Of a stretch of DNA of 26,842 bases, positions 7,297 through 14,637 are shown in pieces. The notes beneath the pieces are model-generated. The model did not search any database and had not been told where the DNA came from. It saw nothing but the letters and a program-made list of their open reading frames with translations. A program made the translations under genes and the position numbers. The first letter of the stretch is position 1. Each line of letters begins with the position of its first letter. The DNA is from Oscillibacter sp. (GTDB lineage: Bacteria > Bacillota > Clostridia > Oscillospirales > Oscillospiraceae): assembly GCA_022796315.1 (NCBI GenBank), contig JAAWIL010000007.1, forward strand, positions 1 to 26,842. Direction: 5' to 3'.

Positions 7297-8037
7297 ATGC
7301 CCACCATCAAACTGGAACATGTCTCAAAATACTATAAGATCAGCAGGCGGGAGCGGCAGAGGCGGATTGGGGACAAGCGCTATGAGATTGGCGTGGAAGG
7401 CGTAGATCTCACCATTGAGCAGGGGGATTTCGTGTTTCTCATCGGCAGCAGCGGCGCCGGGAAGAGCACGCTGCTGAATTTGATCTCCGGGCGGCTGAAG
7501 CCGGACCGGGGGACCGTGTACCTCGGCACCATGAATCTCTCCAAGCTGATCCGCTGGAGCCACAACCGGGCAACGGTGATGTTCGGCCGGGTGTGGCAGG
7601 AGCACAGCCTGATCCGGAAGATGACCGTGGCGGAAAACCTGATGCTGGCGGCCCGGGTGGGCCGGGGACGGTTTGAGACGAACCTTCAGATGCAGATCCG
7701 GGTGCAGAAGGTGCTGGGCCTGGTGGGCATGGCCAAGGCGGGGCCAAAGTATCCGGCGGAGCTCTCCGTGGGGGAATGCCGCCGGGTGGAGCTGGCCCGG
7801 GCGCTGGTGAACAGTCCGCCCATTTTGGTGCTGGATGAGATCACCGCCAATCTGGACGATGACAATATTTGGGATATCTTCCATCTGCTGACAGAGATCA
7901 ACCGCAAGGGAACAACGGTGATTATGGCAACCCACGCCAGTCAGTATGTCAACATTATGCACCGCCGGGTGATTACCCTGGTGGACGGGCGGGTGTTTGG
8001 AGATGTCAAAAAAGGAAGATACGGCGATGTTTTATAG
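7297..8037 (+). CDS. FtsE-like ABC transporter ATPase without a visible permease
   Basis: 246 residues, a complete nucleotide-binding domain. Walker A is GSSGAGKST (about 52-60), the Q loop is VWQEHSLIRKMTVAENL, the signature is LSVGECRRVELARAL (LSGGQ-type with Val and Cys substitutions), Walker B is ILVLDEITANLD, and the switch His is in MATHASQY. The overall pattern, including the short GTVYLGTMNLSKL segment, is closest to FtsE/LolD-type ATPases that drive FtsX- or MacB-like permeases. No FtsX gene is next to it. FtsE-FtsX activates peptidoglycan hydrolases, and the divergent neighbour is a surface peptidase, so an envelope role is possible but inferred. TAGGAG lies eight bases before the ATG. 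Its stop codon overlaps a hairpin. Confidence 0.85.
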   Translation: MPTIKLEHVSKYYKISRRERQRRIGDKRYEIGVEGVDLTIEQGDFVFLIGSSGAGKSTLLNLISGRLKPDRGTVYLGTMNLSKLIRWSHNRATVMFGRVWQEHSLIRKMTVAENLMLAARVGRGRFETNLQMQIRVQKVLGLVGMAKAGPKYPAELSVGECRRVELARALVNSPPILVLDEITANLDDDNIWDIFHLLTEINRKGTTVIMATHASQYVNIMHRRVITLVDGRVFGDVKKGRYGDVL

Positions 8038-8059
8038 AGAGAATCTGTGGATTCTCTCT
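8036..8059 (+). terminator. perfect 10-bp hairpin at the end of the ABC gene
   Basis: AGAGAGAATC at 8036-8045 and GATTCTCTCT at 8050-8059 form a ten-pair stem with a TGTG loop, starting inside the TAG stop codon. Only TT follows, so termination may be inefficient. The last base also belongs to the -35 of the chemoreceptor promoter. Confidence 0.5.
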
Positions 8060-8087
8060 TGACCTGCGGAGCCGATTATTATAAAAT
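8059..8087 (+). promoter_or_regulatory. sigma-A promoter for the chemoreceptor gene
   Basis: TTGACC (8059-8064) and TAAAAT (8082-8087) are separated by 17 bases; each matches the vegetative consensus at five of six positions. The element lies 60 bases before the ATG. A GCCGATTA inside the spacer resembles a sigma-D -10 but has no matching -35. Confidence 0.6.
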
Positions 8088-8146
8088 GAGGAAAGAGCTG
8101 AAGTGCGCAAAACCCAATTTATGAGGGAACAGAGGAGGAGAGCGAC

Positions 8147-9961
8147 ATGCTCAAGAACATGAAAGTCAAAAAGAGTCTGATCTTAGGATTTGGCACAACG
8201 ATTCTGGTTTCGATCATTGTGATCATCATTTCCCTGTTTATGCTGGTGTCTCAGAGCTCCCGCTATCAGGATTTGATCCATCAGGAGATTCAGGCAACGC
8301 AGCTGATCACGGAGTGCCGGATGAACGCCAACATTGCCGCCCGGACCCTTCGGAACATGGCCCTGACCCCCGGCGACCCCGGCAATGCGTCCATGGAGAC
8401 CCGGATCAACGAGGCCACCGCGGAACTGGACGCGAAGGTGAAGGAGCTGGAGGCGGTTTATCCGCTGAAGGACAACGCGCTGAACGAGTACATCACGGCG
8501 GTGAAGGCCTGGGAAAATGAGCTGCCCAGCATCATCACGGCCGTCAACCGCGGCGACGGGGAGCGGGCCATCGACCTGATCCGGAACGACTGCACGCCGC
8601 AGCTGGACGCCATGGCGGATATGGCGCAGAAGGTGTCTGCCAACCTGACCGAGGAGCGGGATCACGCCATCGAGGTGCGGCAGATGAGCGTCGTCGTCGC
8701 GGCGGTCATCGTGGTTGTGATCATGGTGATTTCCACGATTCTGATCTTCCTGATGAACCTGAGCATCATCAAGAGCATTGTCCGTCCCGTCGAGCAGGTC
8801 CGCACCGCGCTGGTGGGCTTCAGCGAGGGCAACCTGGAGATCCCTGTGGAGTTTGAGAGCAAGAACGAGCTGGGCGACATGTGCCGGGCTCTGCGAACCA
8901 GCCAGCACGTGCTCTCCGAGGTCATCGGCGATATCTGCCGGCTGGTGGAGGAAATGGGCAACGGCAACTTCAATGTCCGCACCAAGGACGAAAACATGTA
9001 CGTAGGCGCGCTGAAGTCTGTTCTGACCTCCATCCGCGCCATCAACCACAACCTCAGCGTCACCTTGGCGCAGATCACCCTCAGCGCCGAGCAGGTGGCC
9101 GCCGGCGCGGAGCAGGTCTCCACCGGCGCCCAGGCCCTGGCCCAGGGCGCTACCGAGCAGGCCAGCGCCGTGGAGGAGCTGTCCGCCACCATCGCCGAGA
9201 TTTCCAGCAACTCTCAGAACAACGCGAAGTACAGCCAGACCGCTATGGAGCAGTCCGAAAAGGGCGGCGTACAGGTTGCCGAGAGCTCCAAGTACATGGA
9301 GGAGATGGTGGAGGCCATGGCCAAGATCTCCGGTTCCTCTCAGGAGATCGGCAAGATCATTGACACCATCGAGAACATCGCCTTCCAGACCAACATCCTG
9401 GCCCTGAACGCCGCCGTGGAGGCCGCCCGGGCGGGCAGCGCCGGCAAGGGCTTCGCCGTGGTGGCTGACGAGGTGCGGAACCTGGCCAGCAAGTCCGACC
9501 AGGCTGCCAAGGCCACCAAGGAGCTGATTGACCGCTCCATCAGCTCTGTCCAGCAGGGCAACGAGATCGTCAAGCAGGTGTCTGACTCCCTGAGCAAGAC
9601 CGTGGAGCTCTCCCGGGAGACCATGGAGGCCATCGAGAAGATCGCCAAGGCCATTGGCGAGGAGTCCGAGGCCATTACCCAGGTGACCGAGGGCATTGAC
9701 CAGATCTCCAGCGTGGTGCAGACCAACTCCGCCACCAGCGAGGAGTCCGCTGCCGCCAGCGAGGAGCTCAGCAGCCAGGCCTCCCTGATCAAGGAGCTGA
9801 TGACCAAGTTCCGCCTGCGCAGTACGGGTACCGGCGATTCTTTCGGCGCCCTGCCGGCGGCTTCCTCCAGCGCCTATGCTGCCCCCGCGCCGGTGGCCGA
9901 TACCAGCATGGATTATGACACCGGTTTCAGCGGTGGTTCCGTGGATTTCAGTAAGTACTAA
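8147..9961 (+). CDS. methyl-accepting chemotaxis protein
   Basis: 604 residues, membrane chemoreceptor. The first membrane segment is at about 13-35, a mostly helical ligand-binding domain of the four-helix-bundle type fills 36-180, and the second membrane segment is at about 182-206. A HAMP domain follows (RPVEQVRTALVGFSEGNLEI), then a second HAMP-like segment (about 262-310, LVEEMGNGNFNVRTKDE). The signalling domain contains the conserved hairpin tip IENIAFQTNILALNAAVEAARAG with flanking methylation helices. The C-terminal tail is short and Ala/Pro/Ser-rich, without an NWETF-type CheR tether. The ligand cannot be told from sequence. GAGGAGAGCGAC precedes the ATG. It presumably works with the CheA/W/R/B proteins encoded at 21533-26046. 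Confidence 0.96.
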   Translation: MLKNMKVKKSLILGFGTTILVSIIVIIISLFMLVSQSSRYQDLIHQEIQATQLITECRMNANIAARTLRNMALTPGDPGNASMETRINEATAELDAKVKELEAVYPLKDNALNEYITAVKAWENELPSIITAVNRGDGERAIDLIRNDCTPQLDAMADMAQKVSANLTEERDHAIEVRQMSVVVAAVIVVVIMVISTILIFLMNLSIIKSIVRPVEQVRTALVGFSEGNLEIPVEFESKNELGDMCRALRTSQHVLSEVIGDICRLVEEMGNGNFNVRTKDENMYVGALKSVLTSIRAINHNLSVTLAQITLSAEQVAAGAEQVSTGAQALAQGATEQASAVEELSATIAEISSNSQNNAKYSQTAMEQSEKGGVQVAESSKYMEEMVEAMAKISGSSQEIGKIIDTIENIAFQTNILALNAAVEAARAGSAGKGFAVVADEVRNLASKSDQAAKATKELIDRSISSVQQGNEIVKQVSDSLSKTVELSRETMEAIEKIAKAIGEESEAITQVTEGIDQISSVVQTNSATSEESAAASEELSSQASLIKELMTKFRLRSTGTGDSFGALPAASSSAYAAPAPVADTSMDYDTGFSGGSVDFSKY

Positions 9962-9980
9962 TCTCTGAGACCGGCTGAGT

Positions 9981-10004
9981 GCCGGGAGAGCGTTTATTCC
10001 CGGC
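9981..10004 (+). other. small hairpin after the chemoreceptor gene
   Basis: GCCGGGA (9981-9987) pairs with TCCCGGC (9998-10004) around a ten-base loop. It has no T tract and lies upstream of the stronger hairpin at 10028-10065, so the two may act together on the 3' end. Confidence 0.4.
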
Positions 10005-10027
10005 GACGGAAGATATTCCGCAGTCTG

Positions 10028-10068
10028 CCTGCCAGAAGGCGGTTTCAACACCACCTTCTGGCAGGTTT
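10028..10068 (+). terminator. intrinsic terminator after the chemoreceptor gene
   Basis: CCTGCCAGAAGG at 10028-10039 pairs perfectly with CCTTCTGGCAGG at 10054-10065, with three more pairs possible inside the loop, followed by TTTAT. It separates the chemoreceptor from the FtsA-like gene. I see no convincing promoter between it and that gene at 10116, so partial read-through is possible. Confidence 0.65.
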
Positions 10069-10115
10069 ATCTTGTCCGTGACATCCGCCCTGCAGGCGGA
10101 AGGAAGGAGGCCACA

Positions 10116-12167
10116 ATGGAGTACAGGGTACAGGACAGCGAGATGATCTATGCCCTGGACATCGGCACCCGCAGCGTTGTAGGCGTGGTGGGCCGGGCCG
10201 ATGGAGAGCGTTTCCGGGTTCTGGACCTGGAGATGGCCGAGCACCGGAACCGCGCCATGCTGGACGGCCAGATTGACAACATCCGCCAGGTGGCGGAACT
10301 GGCCCGCACGGTGACCGGGCGGCTGGAGGAGCGGTTGGGGGTCCGGCTGCGCCGGGTCTGCGTGGCCGCCGCGGGACGGGCCCTGCAAACCAGAAGCGGC
10401 ACGTTCTCCATAGAGCTCAACGAGGAAGAGGCGCTGGACGCCGAGCAGATCAGCCGCCTGGAGGCCGGGGCCGTCTCCAACGCGGAGGCGCTCCTTCAGG
10501 AGGATGAGGAGGGCCGCCAGCAGTTTTTTCTGGTGGGCTATACCGTGGCCCAGTACCGGCTGGATAATTACCCCCTGAACACCCTGCAAAACCACAGCGG
10601 CCGCCAGGCGGAGGTGGATGTGGTGGCGACCTTCCTGCCCGGAGAGGTGGTGGAGAGCCTCTACGCCTCCATGCGGGCGGCGGAGCTCCAGGTGGCCAGT
10701 ATGACCCTGGAGCCCATTGCCGCCATGAATGCCGCCATTCCGGCGGAGCTGCGGCTGCTGAATCTGGCCCTGGTGGATATCGGCGCGGGCACTACGGATA
10801 TCGCCGTGTGCCGGGACGGCAGTGTGGTGGGCTATACCATGGCCACTGTTGCCGGCGATGAGATGACCGAGGCCATCATGCGGGCATTCCTGGTCGATTT
10901 TTCCACGGCTGAGGATGTGAAGCGATCCCTCCGGGAGGAGGGCGAGGTGACCTACCGGGACATCCTGGGGCTGGAGAATACCATCAGCTGCCAGGAGGTA
11001 TTCAAGGTCATCCAGCAGCCCATGGAGCGGCTGGCCGAGGCCATTGCCGAGCAGGTGATCCAGCTCAACAGCGGCCCGCCTTCGGCGCTGTTCCTGGCCG
11101 GCGGCGGCAGCAAGCTCAGCGGGCTGCGGGAGAAGGTGGCGGCCCATCTGAACATGGACCTGCGCCGGGTGGCCATTGCCGGCAACAACTTCGCCAAGAG
11201 CGCCTTTTCCAACGAGGTGGATCTGGAGAATCCGGAGTACGCCACGCCCCTTGGCATCGCGGTCTCGGCGGGCCTGAGCCTGCTGAATGACAGCTACGTG
11301 GTCACCCTCAATGGGGAGAACGCCAAGCTCTTCCGCAGCGGCGTCCTGACACTGCGGGACATTCTGCTGATGAATGGCTACACATATACTGACATGCTGG
11401 GCCGCTCCGGGAAGAGTCTGAATATCACCCTGGACGGCAAACATCTGCTGCTGCGGGGCGAGCCCTCCACCCCGGCCATTTTGAAGGTGAACGAGGCGGA
11501 GGCCACGCTGACCACCCTGGTCCGGGCGGGAGACCGGATTGTGTTTACACCGGCCCGCTCCGGGAAGGACGCCCAGGCCCTTCTGGGAGAGGTTTTGGGC
11601 AGCGGGTTCTCCGGCCGCGTCCTGGTGAACAACCAGGAGGCGTCCCTGAACACCCCGCTGTGCCAGGGAGACGTGATTTTGACCTTGGAGGGCACGCCGC
11701 GTCCCACCGTCGCGGAGAGTCCCATGGAGAAGCGGCCGGAGACGCCGCAGGCAGCGCAACCGGAGCGGCCCGCGCCGCAGTCCGGGGCGGAGCCTCCGGA
11801 GGCCCCGCCGCCTGTGCCCAAGCCAGCGCCTGTGCCGGCAGCGCCGCCCAAGCCCGCGCCGGTTCCGCCCGCCTCCCCGGCACCGTCCCCGGAGGTCCGC
11901 AGAACAGAGACGCCGCCCCTGCGGGAGCAGCGTGCGTCTGGAATGCCAAGCGCCGGCAGGCAGCTGGAGGTGATGCTCAACGGCAAGCCGCTGGTGCTGC
12001 CGGGGAAGGAGAGCGGCCTGCCCTATTACCTGATGGATCTGCTGCAGTACTCCGGCCTGGACTTTGACCGGCTGGAGCGGCCGGTTCGCATTGAGGTCAA
12101 CGGTGTGGAGTGTGGATTCCGGCAGCTGTTGAAGAATCATGACACCGTGACGATTCGCTGTGAGTGA
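10116..12167 (+). CDS. FtsA-like actin-fold ATPase with C-terminal extensions
   Basis: 683 residues, far longer than FtsA (about 420). Residues 1-385 are an actin-like ATPase of the FtsA/PilM class: phosphate-1 DIGTRSVVGVVG (from Asp15), an SHS2-like insert with VCVAAAGRAL, phosphate-2 LVDIGAGTTDIAV (about 218-230) and adenosine motif LAGGGSKLSGLREKV (about 326). Residues 395-525 form a beta-rich region (VVTLNGENAKLF, LNITLDGKHLLLRG). About 525-605 is Pro/Ala-rich, and 610-683 is a small domain (LEVMLNGKPLVLPG, VRIEVNGVECGFRQLL) that may be beta-grasp-like. It lacks an obvious C-terminal amphipathic membrane helix of FtsA. AGGAGG lies five bases before the ATG. The next gene, for a bitopic membrane protein, starts 15 bases after the stop, recalling PilM-PilN pairs. 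No ftsZ is nearby, so it is probably not the division FtsA. Confidence 0.75.
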   Translation: MEYRVQDSEMIYALDIGTRSVVGVVGRADGERFRVLDLEMAEHRNRAMLDGQIDNIRQVAELARTVTGRLEERLGVRLRRVCVAAAGRALQTRSGTFSIELNEEEALDAEQISRLEAGAVSNAEALLQEDEEGRQQFFLVGYTVAQYRLDNYPLNTLQNHSGRQAEVDVVATFLPGEVVESLYASMRAAELQVASMTLEPIAAMNAAIPAELRLLNLALVDIGAGTTDIAVCRDGSVVGYTMATVAGDEMTEAIMRAFLVDFSTAEDVKRSLREEGEVTYRDILGLENTISCQEVFKVIQQPMERLAEAIAEQVIQLNSGPPSALFLAGGGSKLSGLREKVAAHLNMDLRRVAIAGNNFAKSAFSNEVDLENPEYATPLGIAVSAGLSLLNDSYVVTLNGENAKLFRSGVLTLRDILLMNGYTYTDMLGRSGKSLNITLDGKHLLLRGEPSTPAILKVNEAEATLTTLVRAGDRIVFTPARSGKDAQALLGEVLGSGFSGRVLVNNQEASLNTPLCQGDVILTLEGTPRPTVAESPMEKRPETPQAAQPERPAPQSGAEPPEAPPPVPKPAPVPAAPPKPAPVPPASPAPSPEVRRTETPPLREQRASGMPSAGRQLEVMLNGKPLVLPGKESGLPYYLMDLLQYSGLDFDRLERPVRIEVNGVECGFRQLLKNHDTVTIRCE

Positions 12168-12182
12168 AATGAGGAGTGAGCC

Positions 12183-13079
12183 ATGTTAAAGGGTAAGAAA
12201 AAGAAGAAAAAGAACGTCGAGGAAGTTGACGAGGAACAGCTGGAGGAAACCGGAAAAAAGGGCAAAAAGAAGAAGAAAAAGCTGCTCCTGCTCATTCCTG
12301 TGGCGGTGCTTCTGGTGGGCGCGGCGGCAGCGGTATTTTTCCTGCGGGGCCGCGGCGGCGACGGCGAGAAGCCCGAGGAGGAGGTCAAGGACGACACCGT
12401 GGACCCGCCCCAGGTCTATACCCTGGGCGAGAGCGAGCTGCTGGCCCTGCCCGTCCTCAGCGAGACGGTGATTGTACACCAGCCGGAGGTCCCGGAGCCC
12501 GCGGAGGGGGAGGACCCCATCACGGCAGTGACCTACATCTACGAGGGCTTCACCGACGCCCGGGGGCTTCTGGCCGGGTACGCCGGGCTGCTGACGGCGG
12601 AGGATATGGGCTATGCCTACGTGGACGAGGGTCTGATCCGCACCGAGGCGCCGGACTTTGAGGAGGAGAGCGGCTCCTTCCTCCTGGCCAAGGAGGGCGC
12701 GGAGGAGAACACGGTCCATACCATCCAGCTGGAGTGGAGCCCGGAGCAGCTGGGCACCGTGATTCTGGACACCACAGAGGGCCGGATTCGGGAGCCCAGG
12801 GCGGAGACCATGACCTTGATGGAAGCGGAGGACTACATGCGCTCCATGAACCCGGCGGACCTGGGTCTGGAGGGCGATACCATGGCGAGCTACCGGATCT
12901 ATCCCCTGGCGGGATCGGTGCTGGTGGATGGGCGTCCCTGCCTGCACATGAGCGTGTACAGCATTGATGAGACGGCCGGCACCAACCAGATTGCCGGTGA
13001 GTTCTTCATCGCCTCCGACAAGAGCCATATCTACAGGCGGGACTCCATCAACGGCCGGGTGTATGAGGTCGGAGGCTGA
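12183..13079 (+). CDS. bitopic membrane protein of unknown function with Lys-rich N-terminus
   Basis: 298 residues. Residues 1-33 are cytoplasmic and extremely basic, with runs of six Lys twice (KGKKKKKK and KGKKKKKK). One membrane helix at about 34-54 (LLLLIPVAVLLVGAAAAVFFL) is followed by an acidic linker and a mixed alpha/beta extracellular domain (about 75-298) with YIYEGF, MGYAYVDEG and YRRDSINGRVYEV. I do not recognise the domain. Its gene lies 15 bases after the FtsA-like gene with GAGGAG before the ATG, so the two are probably co-transcribed and may form a cytoplasmic ATPase/membrane partner pair. The last 49 bases overlap the convergent AAA+ gene. The poly-Lys region could bind acidic lipids. 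Confidence 0.7.
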   Translation: MLKGKKKKKKNVEEVDEEQLEETGKKGKKKKKKLLLLIPVAVLLVGAAAAVFFLRGRGGDGEKPEEEVKDDTVDPPQVYTLGESELLALPVLSETVIVHQPEVPEPAEGEDPITAVTYIYEGFTDARGLLAGYAGLLTAEDMGYAYVDEGLIRTEAPDFEEESGSFLLAKEGAEENTVHTIQLEWSPEQLGTVILDTTEGRIREPRAETMTLMEAEDYMRSMNPADLGLEGDTMASYRIYPLAGSVLVDGRPCLHMSVYSIDETAGTNQIAGEFFIASDKSHIYRRDSINGRVYEVGG

Positions 13080-14443
13080 GCCGGCGTGAGACGGGGCTCT
13101 GAGCGGGTCCCGGTCAGGCGCAGAGCGGCCTGAGAGACCGCCCTGGAGGAGAACAGCGGCGCCAGGATACTCTCCAGCACACAGGCCGCAGAGCGGGCGG
13201 AGAGGGCCTCCTGGCCGGGCGTGAGTGCCCGGACCAGGGAGGGGTCCACCGCCGTGATCTGGAGGCCGTACTCCCGCCCCAGGCTTTGAATCTGCTTGAC
13301 GGTGATGGCCAGCCGGGCATCCTCCTCCAGAGGGTGGAAGCCGATCAGGCCGCCGAACCGTCCCGCGATTTCCGGCAGGACCCCCAGACGGACCATGGCC
13401 TGCCGGGCCGACTCGTTATTTTCAAACAGCCGCTGGGCCAGCTCTTCTGGTCCGGCGGCTGGCTTTTTCCGCGCGGTCGCCGTCTCCCCCGGAGCGGGCG
13501 CGCAGAACCCCAGCGGTTTTCCGCTCTGTGCCCGCAGGTCTGCGTTGGTGGTAAAGAGGAATACGCACTGGCGGAAATCCAGCTCCCGGCTGCCCTGGTC
13601 GTCCGCCCGGTGGGCGGTACAGCGCCCCTCGTCCAGAATGGACATAAAGACTTTCAGAACCTCCGGGTGGGCCTTTTCCAGCTCGTCAAACATGAAGACC
13701 GTCCGGGGTTCCCGGCGGACGGCGTCGAAGATGGGCGGGTCCTCATAGCCCACGTAGCCCGGCGGCGCACCGGTGAGCCGGTGGACGGAGTGGGGCTGTG
13801 TAAAGGTGTTCAGCTCCGTCCACACGAAGTGATAGGGCCGTCCGCAGCAGCGGCGCAGGGCCGGGGCGACCGCCTTCCCCAGCTCGGATTTTCCCACGCC
13901 GGTGGGCCCGTAGAAGATCAGGGACAGGGGCCGGGCCGGCGTCTGCTTGCCCACGTGGGTGTACAGCCGGAAGGCGGCGGCCTCCACCGCTTCCTCCTGC
14001 CCCAGAACCTGCTCCGACAGGGCCTGCCGCAGGCGCAGGTAGAGCGGGGGCCACACGCCGCGCTTCTCCGGCGGGGGCGGCGGAGGGGGCGATAATACGG
14101 CGGGGGCGGCCTTCGGCCGGCTCTCTCCCACAGTCAGGGCGGGGCCCAGGGCGTGGAGCCACCGGGTCAGGTCCTCGAACCGGTCAAAGCGCCAGGCACT
14201 GCGGGCATAGAGGAGCTTCAGCGCCGTGCTCTGCCCCCGGTAGTCCACTGCCGGACGCCAATAGACCAGATACCCCCCCTCCCTGCGGCAGAAGCCCACC
14301 GTGACATAGGCCGGGTGGCACCCCGGGGGCAGGCGGCAGACCGGAACCTCATAGCTGCGGCCCTGGGCGGCGCAGAGGGCGACCTTTCGGCTCAGGGAGT
14401 CGTATTCCGCCGGACTGGCAGTGCAGAGCTGGGTAAAATCCAT
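13031..14443 (-). CDS. single-module AAA+ ATPase, ClpB/ClpA D2-like
   Basis: 470 residues from the ATG at 14443, chosen because AGGAGG lies six bases upstream; the frame is open another 46 codons without support. Residues 1-113 are an unrecognised domain (SLSRKVALCAAQGRSYEVPV, YLVYWRPAVDYRGQSTALKLLYA). A poly-Pro linker lies at about 114-125. The AAA+ module has QEEAVEAAAF, Walker A YGPTGVGKSELG (about 177), Walker B VFMFDELEKAHPE (about 250), sensor 1 FLFTTNA, an arginine-finger region EIAGRFGGLIGFHPL, and a sensor-2-like LSARSAACVLESI. This is the Clp/Hsp100 D2 class, but without D1, a ClpP-binding loop that I can identify, or a zinc domain. It may be a remodelling ATPase. The 5' region carries a six-pair hairpin (14480-14495). 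Confidence 0.75.
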   Translation of the reverse strand: MDFTQLCTASPAEYDSLSRKVALCAAQGRSYEVPVCRLPPGCHPAYVTVGFCRREGGYLVYWRPAVDYRGQSTALKLLYARSAWRFDRFEDLTRWLHALGPALTVGESRPKAAPAVLSPPPPPPPEKRGVWPPLYLRLRQALSEQVLGQEEAVEAAAFRLYTHVGKQTPARPLSLIFYGPTGVGKSELGKAVAPALRRCCGRPYHFVWTELNTFTQPHSVHRLTGAPPGYVGYEDPPIFDAVRREPRTVFMFDELEKAHPEVLKVFMSILDEGRCTAHRADDQGSRELDFRQCVFLFTTNADLRAQSGKPLGFCAPAPGETATARKKPAAGPEELAQRLFENNESARQAMVRLGVLPEIAGRFGGLIGFHPLEEDARLAITVKQIQSLGREYGLQITAVDPSLVRALTPGQEALSARSAACVLESILAPLFSSRAVSQAALRLTGTRSEPRLTPAQPPTSYTRPLMESRL

Positions 14444-14637
14444 AGAAAACCTCCTGATCCCAAGTAGATCGGCAAAGCACCTCCCAAGAGGGAGGGCCTT
14501 GACAATATCAGGAATATGATTTCCAGAAATCTCCTGTTTCAAGCCTGCGGACGGTCTTTTTCCGAAAAACAGAGACGCCACGGCGGAAAACCGATGGAGC
14601 GTCCGGGGCGCCGGGCGGGAGCGCGTCAGAAAAAGAA
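14444..14637. other. spacer upstream of the AAA+ gene
   Basis: No gene is seen. It holds the AAA+ ribosome site (AGGAGG, 14455-14450), a CCTCCC/GGGAGG hairpin (14480-14495) in the leader, and on the minus strand a GCCGATCT at 14473-14466, seven of eight to a sigma-D -10 but with no fitting -35. Bases 14560-14637 are a GC-rich segment leading into the repeat array. Confidence 0.5.

Noticed and set aside
7180..7320. extended N-terminus of the C39 peptidase
   Set aside because: The extra frame overlaps the divergent ABC gene and its own promoter; the membrane anchor directly follows the ATG at 7179.
8071..8078. sigma-D -10 (GCCGATTA) before the chemoreceptor gene
   Set aside because: No TAAA-like -35 at 14-16 bases; the overlapping TTGACC-17-TAAAAT pair is a better explanation.
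8183..12140. long minus-strand frames across the chemoreceptor and FtsA-like genes
   Set aside because: They mirror well-supported + strand genes and show only His/Leu/Gly-rich low-complexity sequence.
14466..14473. sigma-D -10 (GCCGATCT, minus strand) before the AAA+ gene
   Set aside because: The -35 position reads CCCT, so the match is probably chance.
14444..14581. 46 additional N-terminal residues of the AAA+ protein
   Set aside because: The ATG at 14443 has a perfect AGGAGG six bases upstream; the upstream ATG has none.
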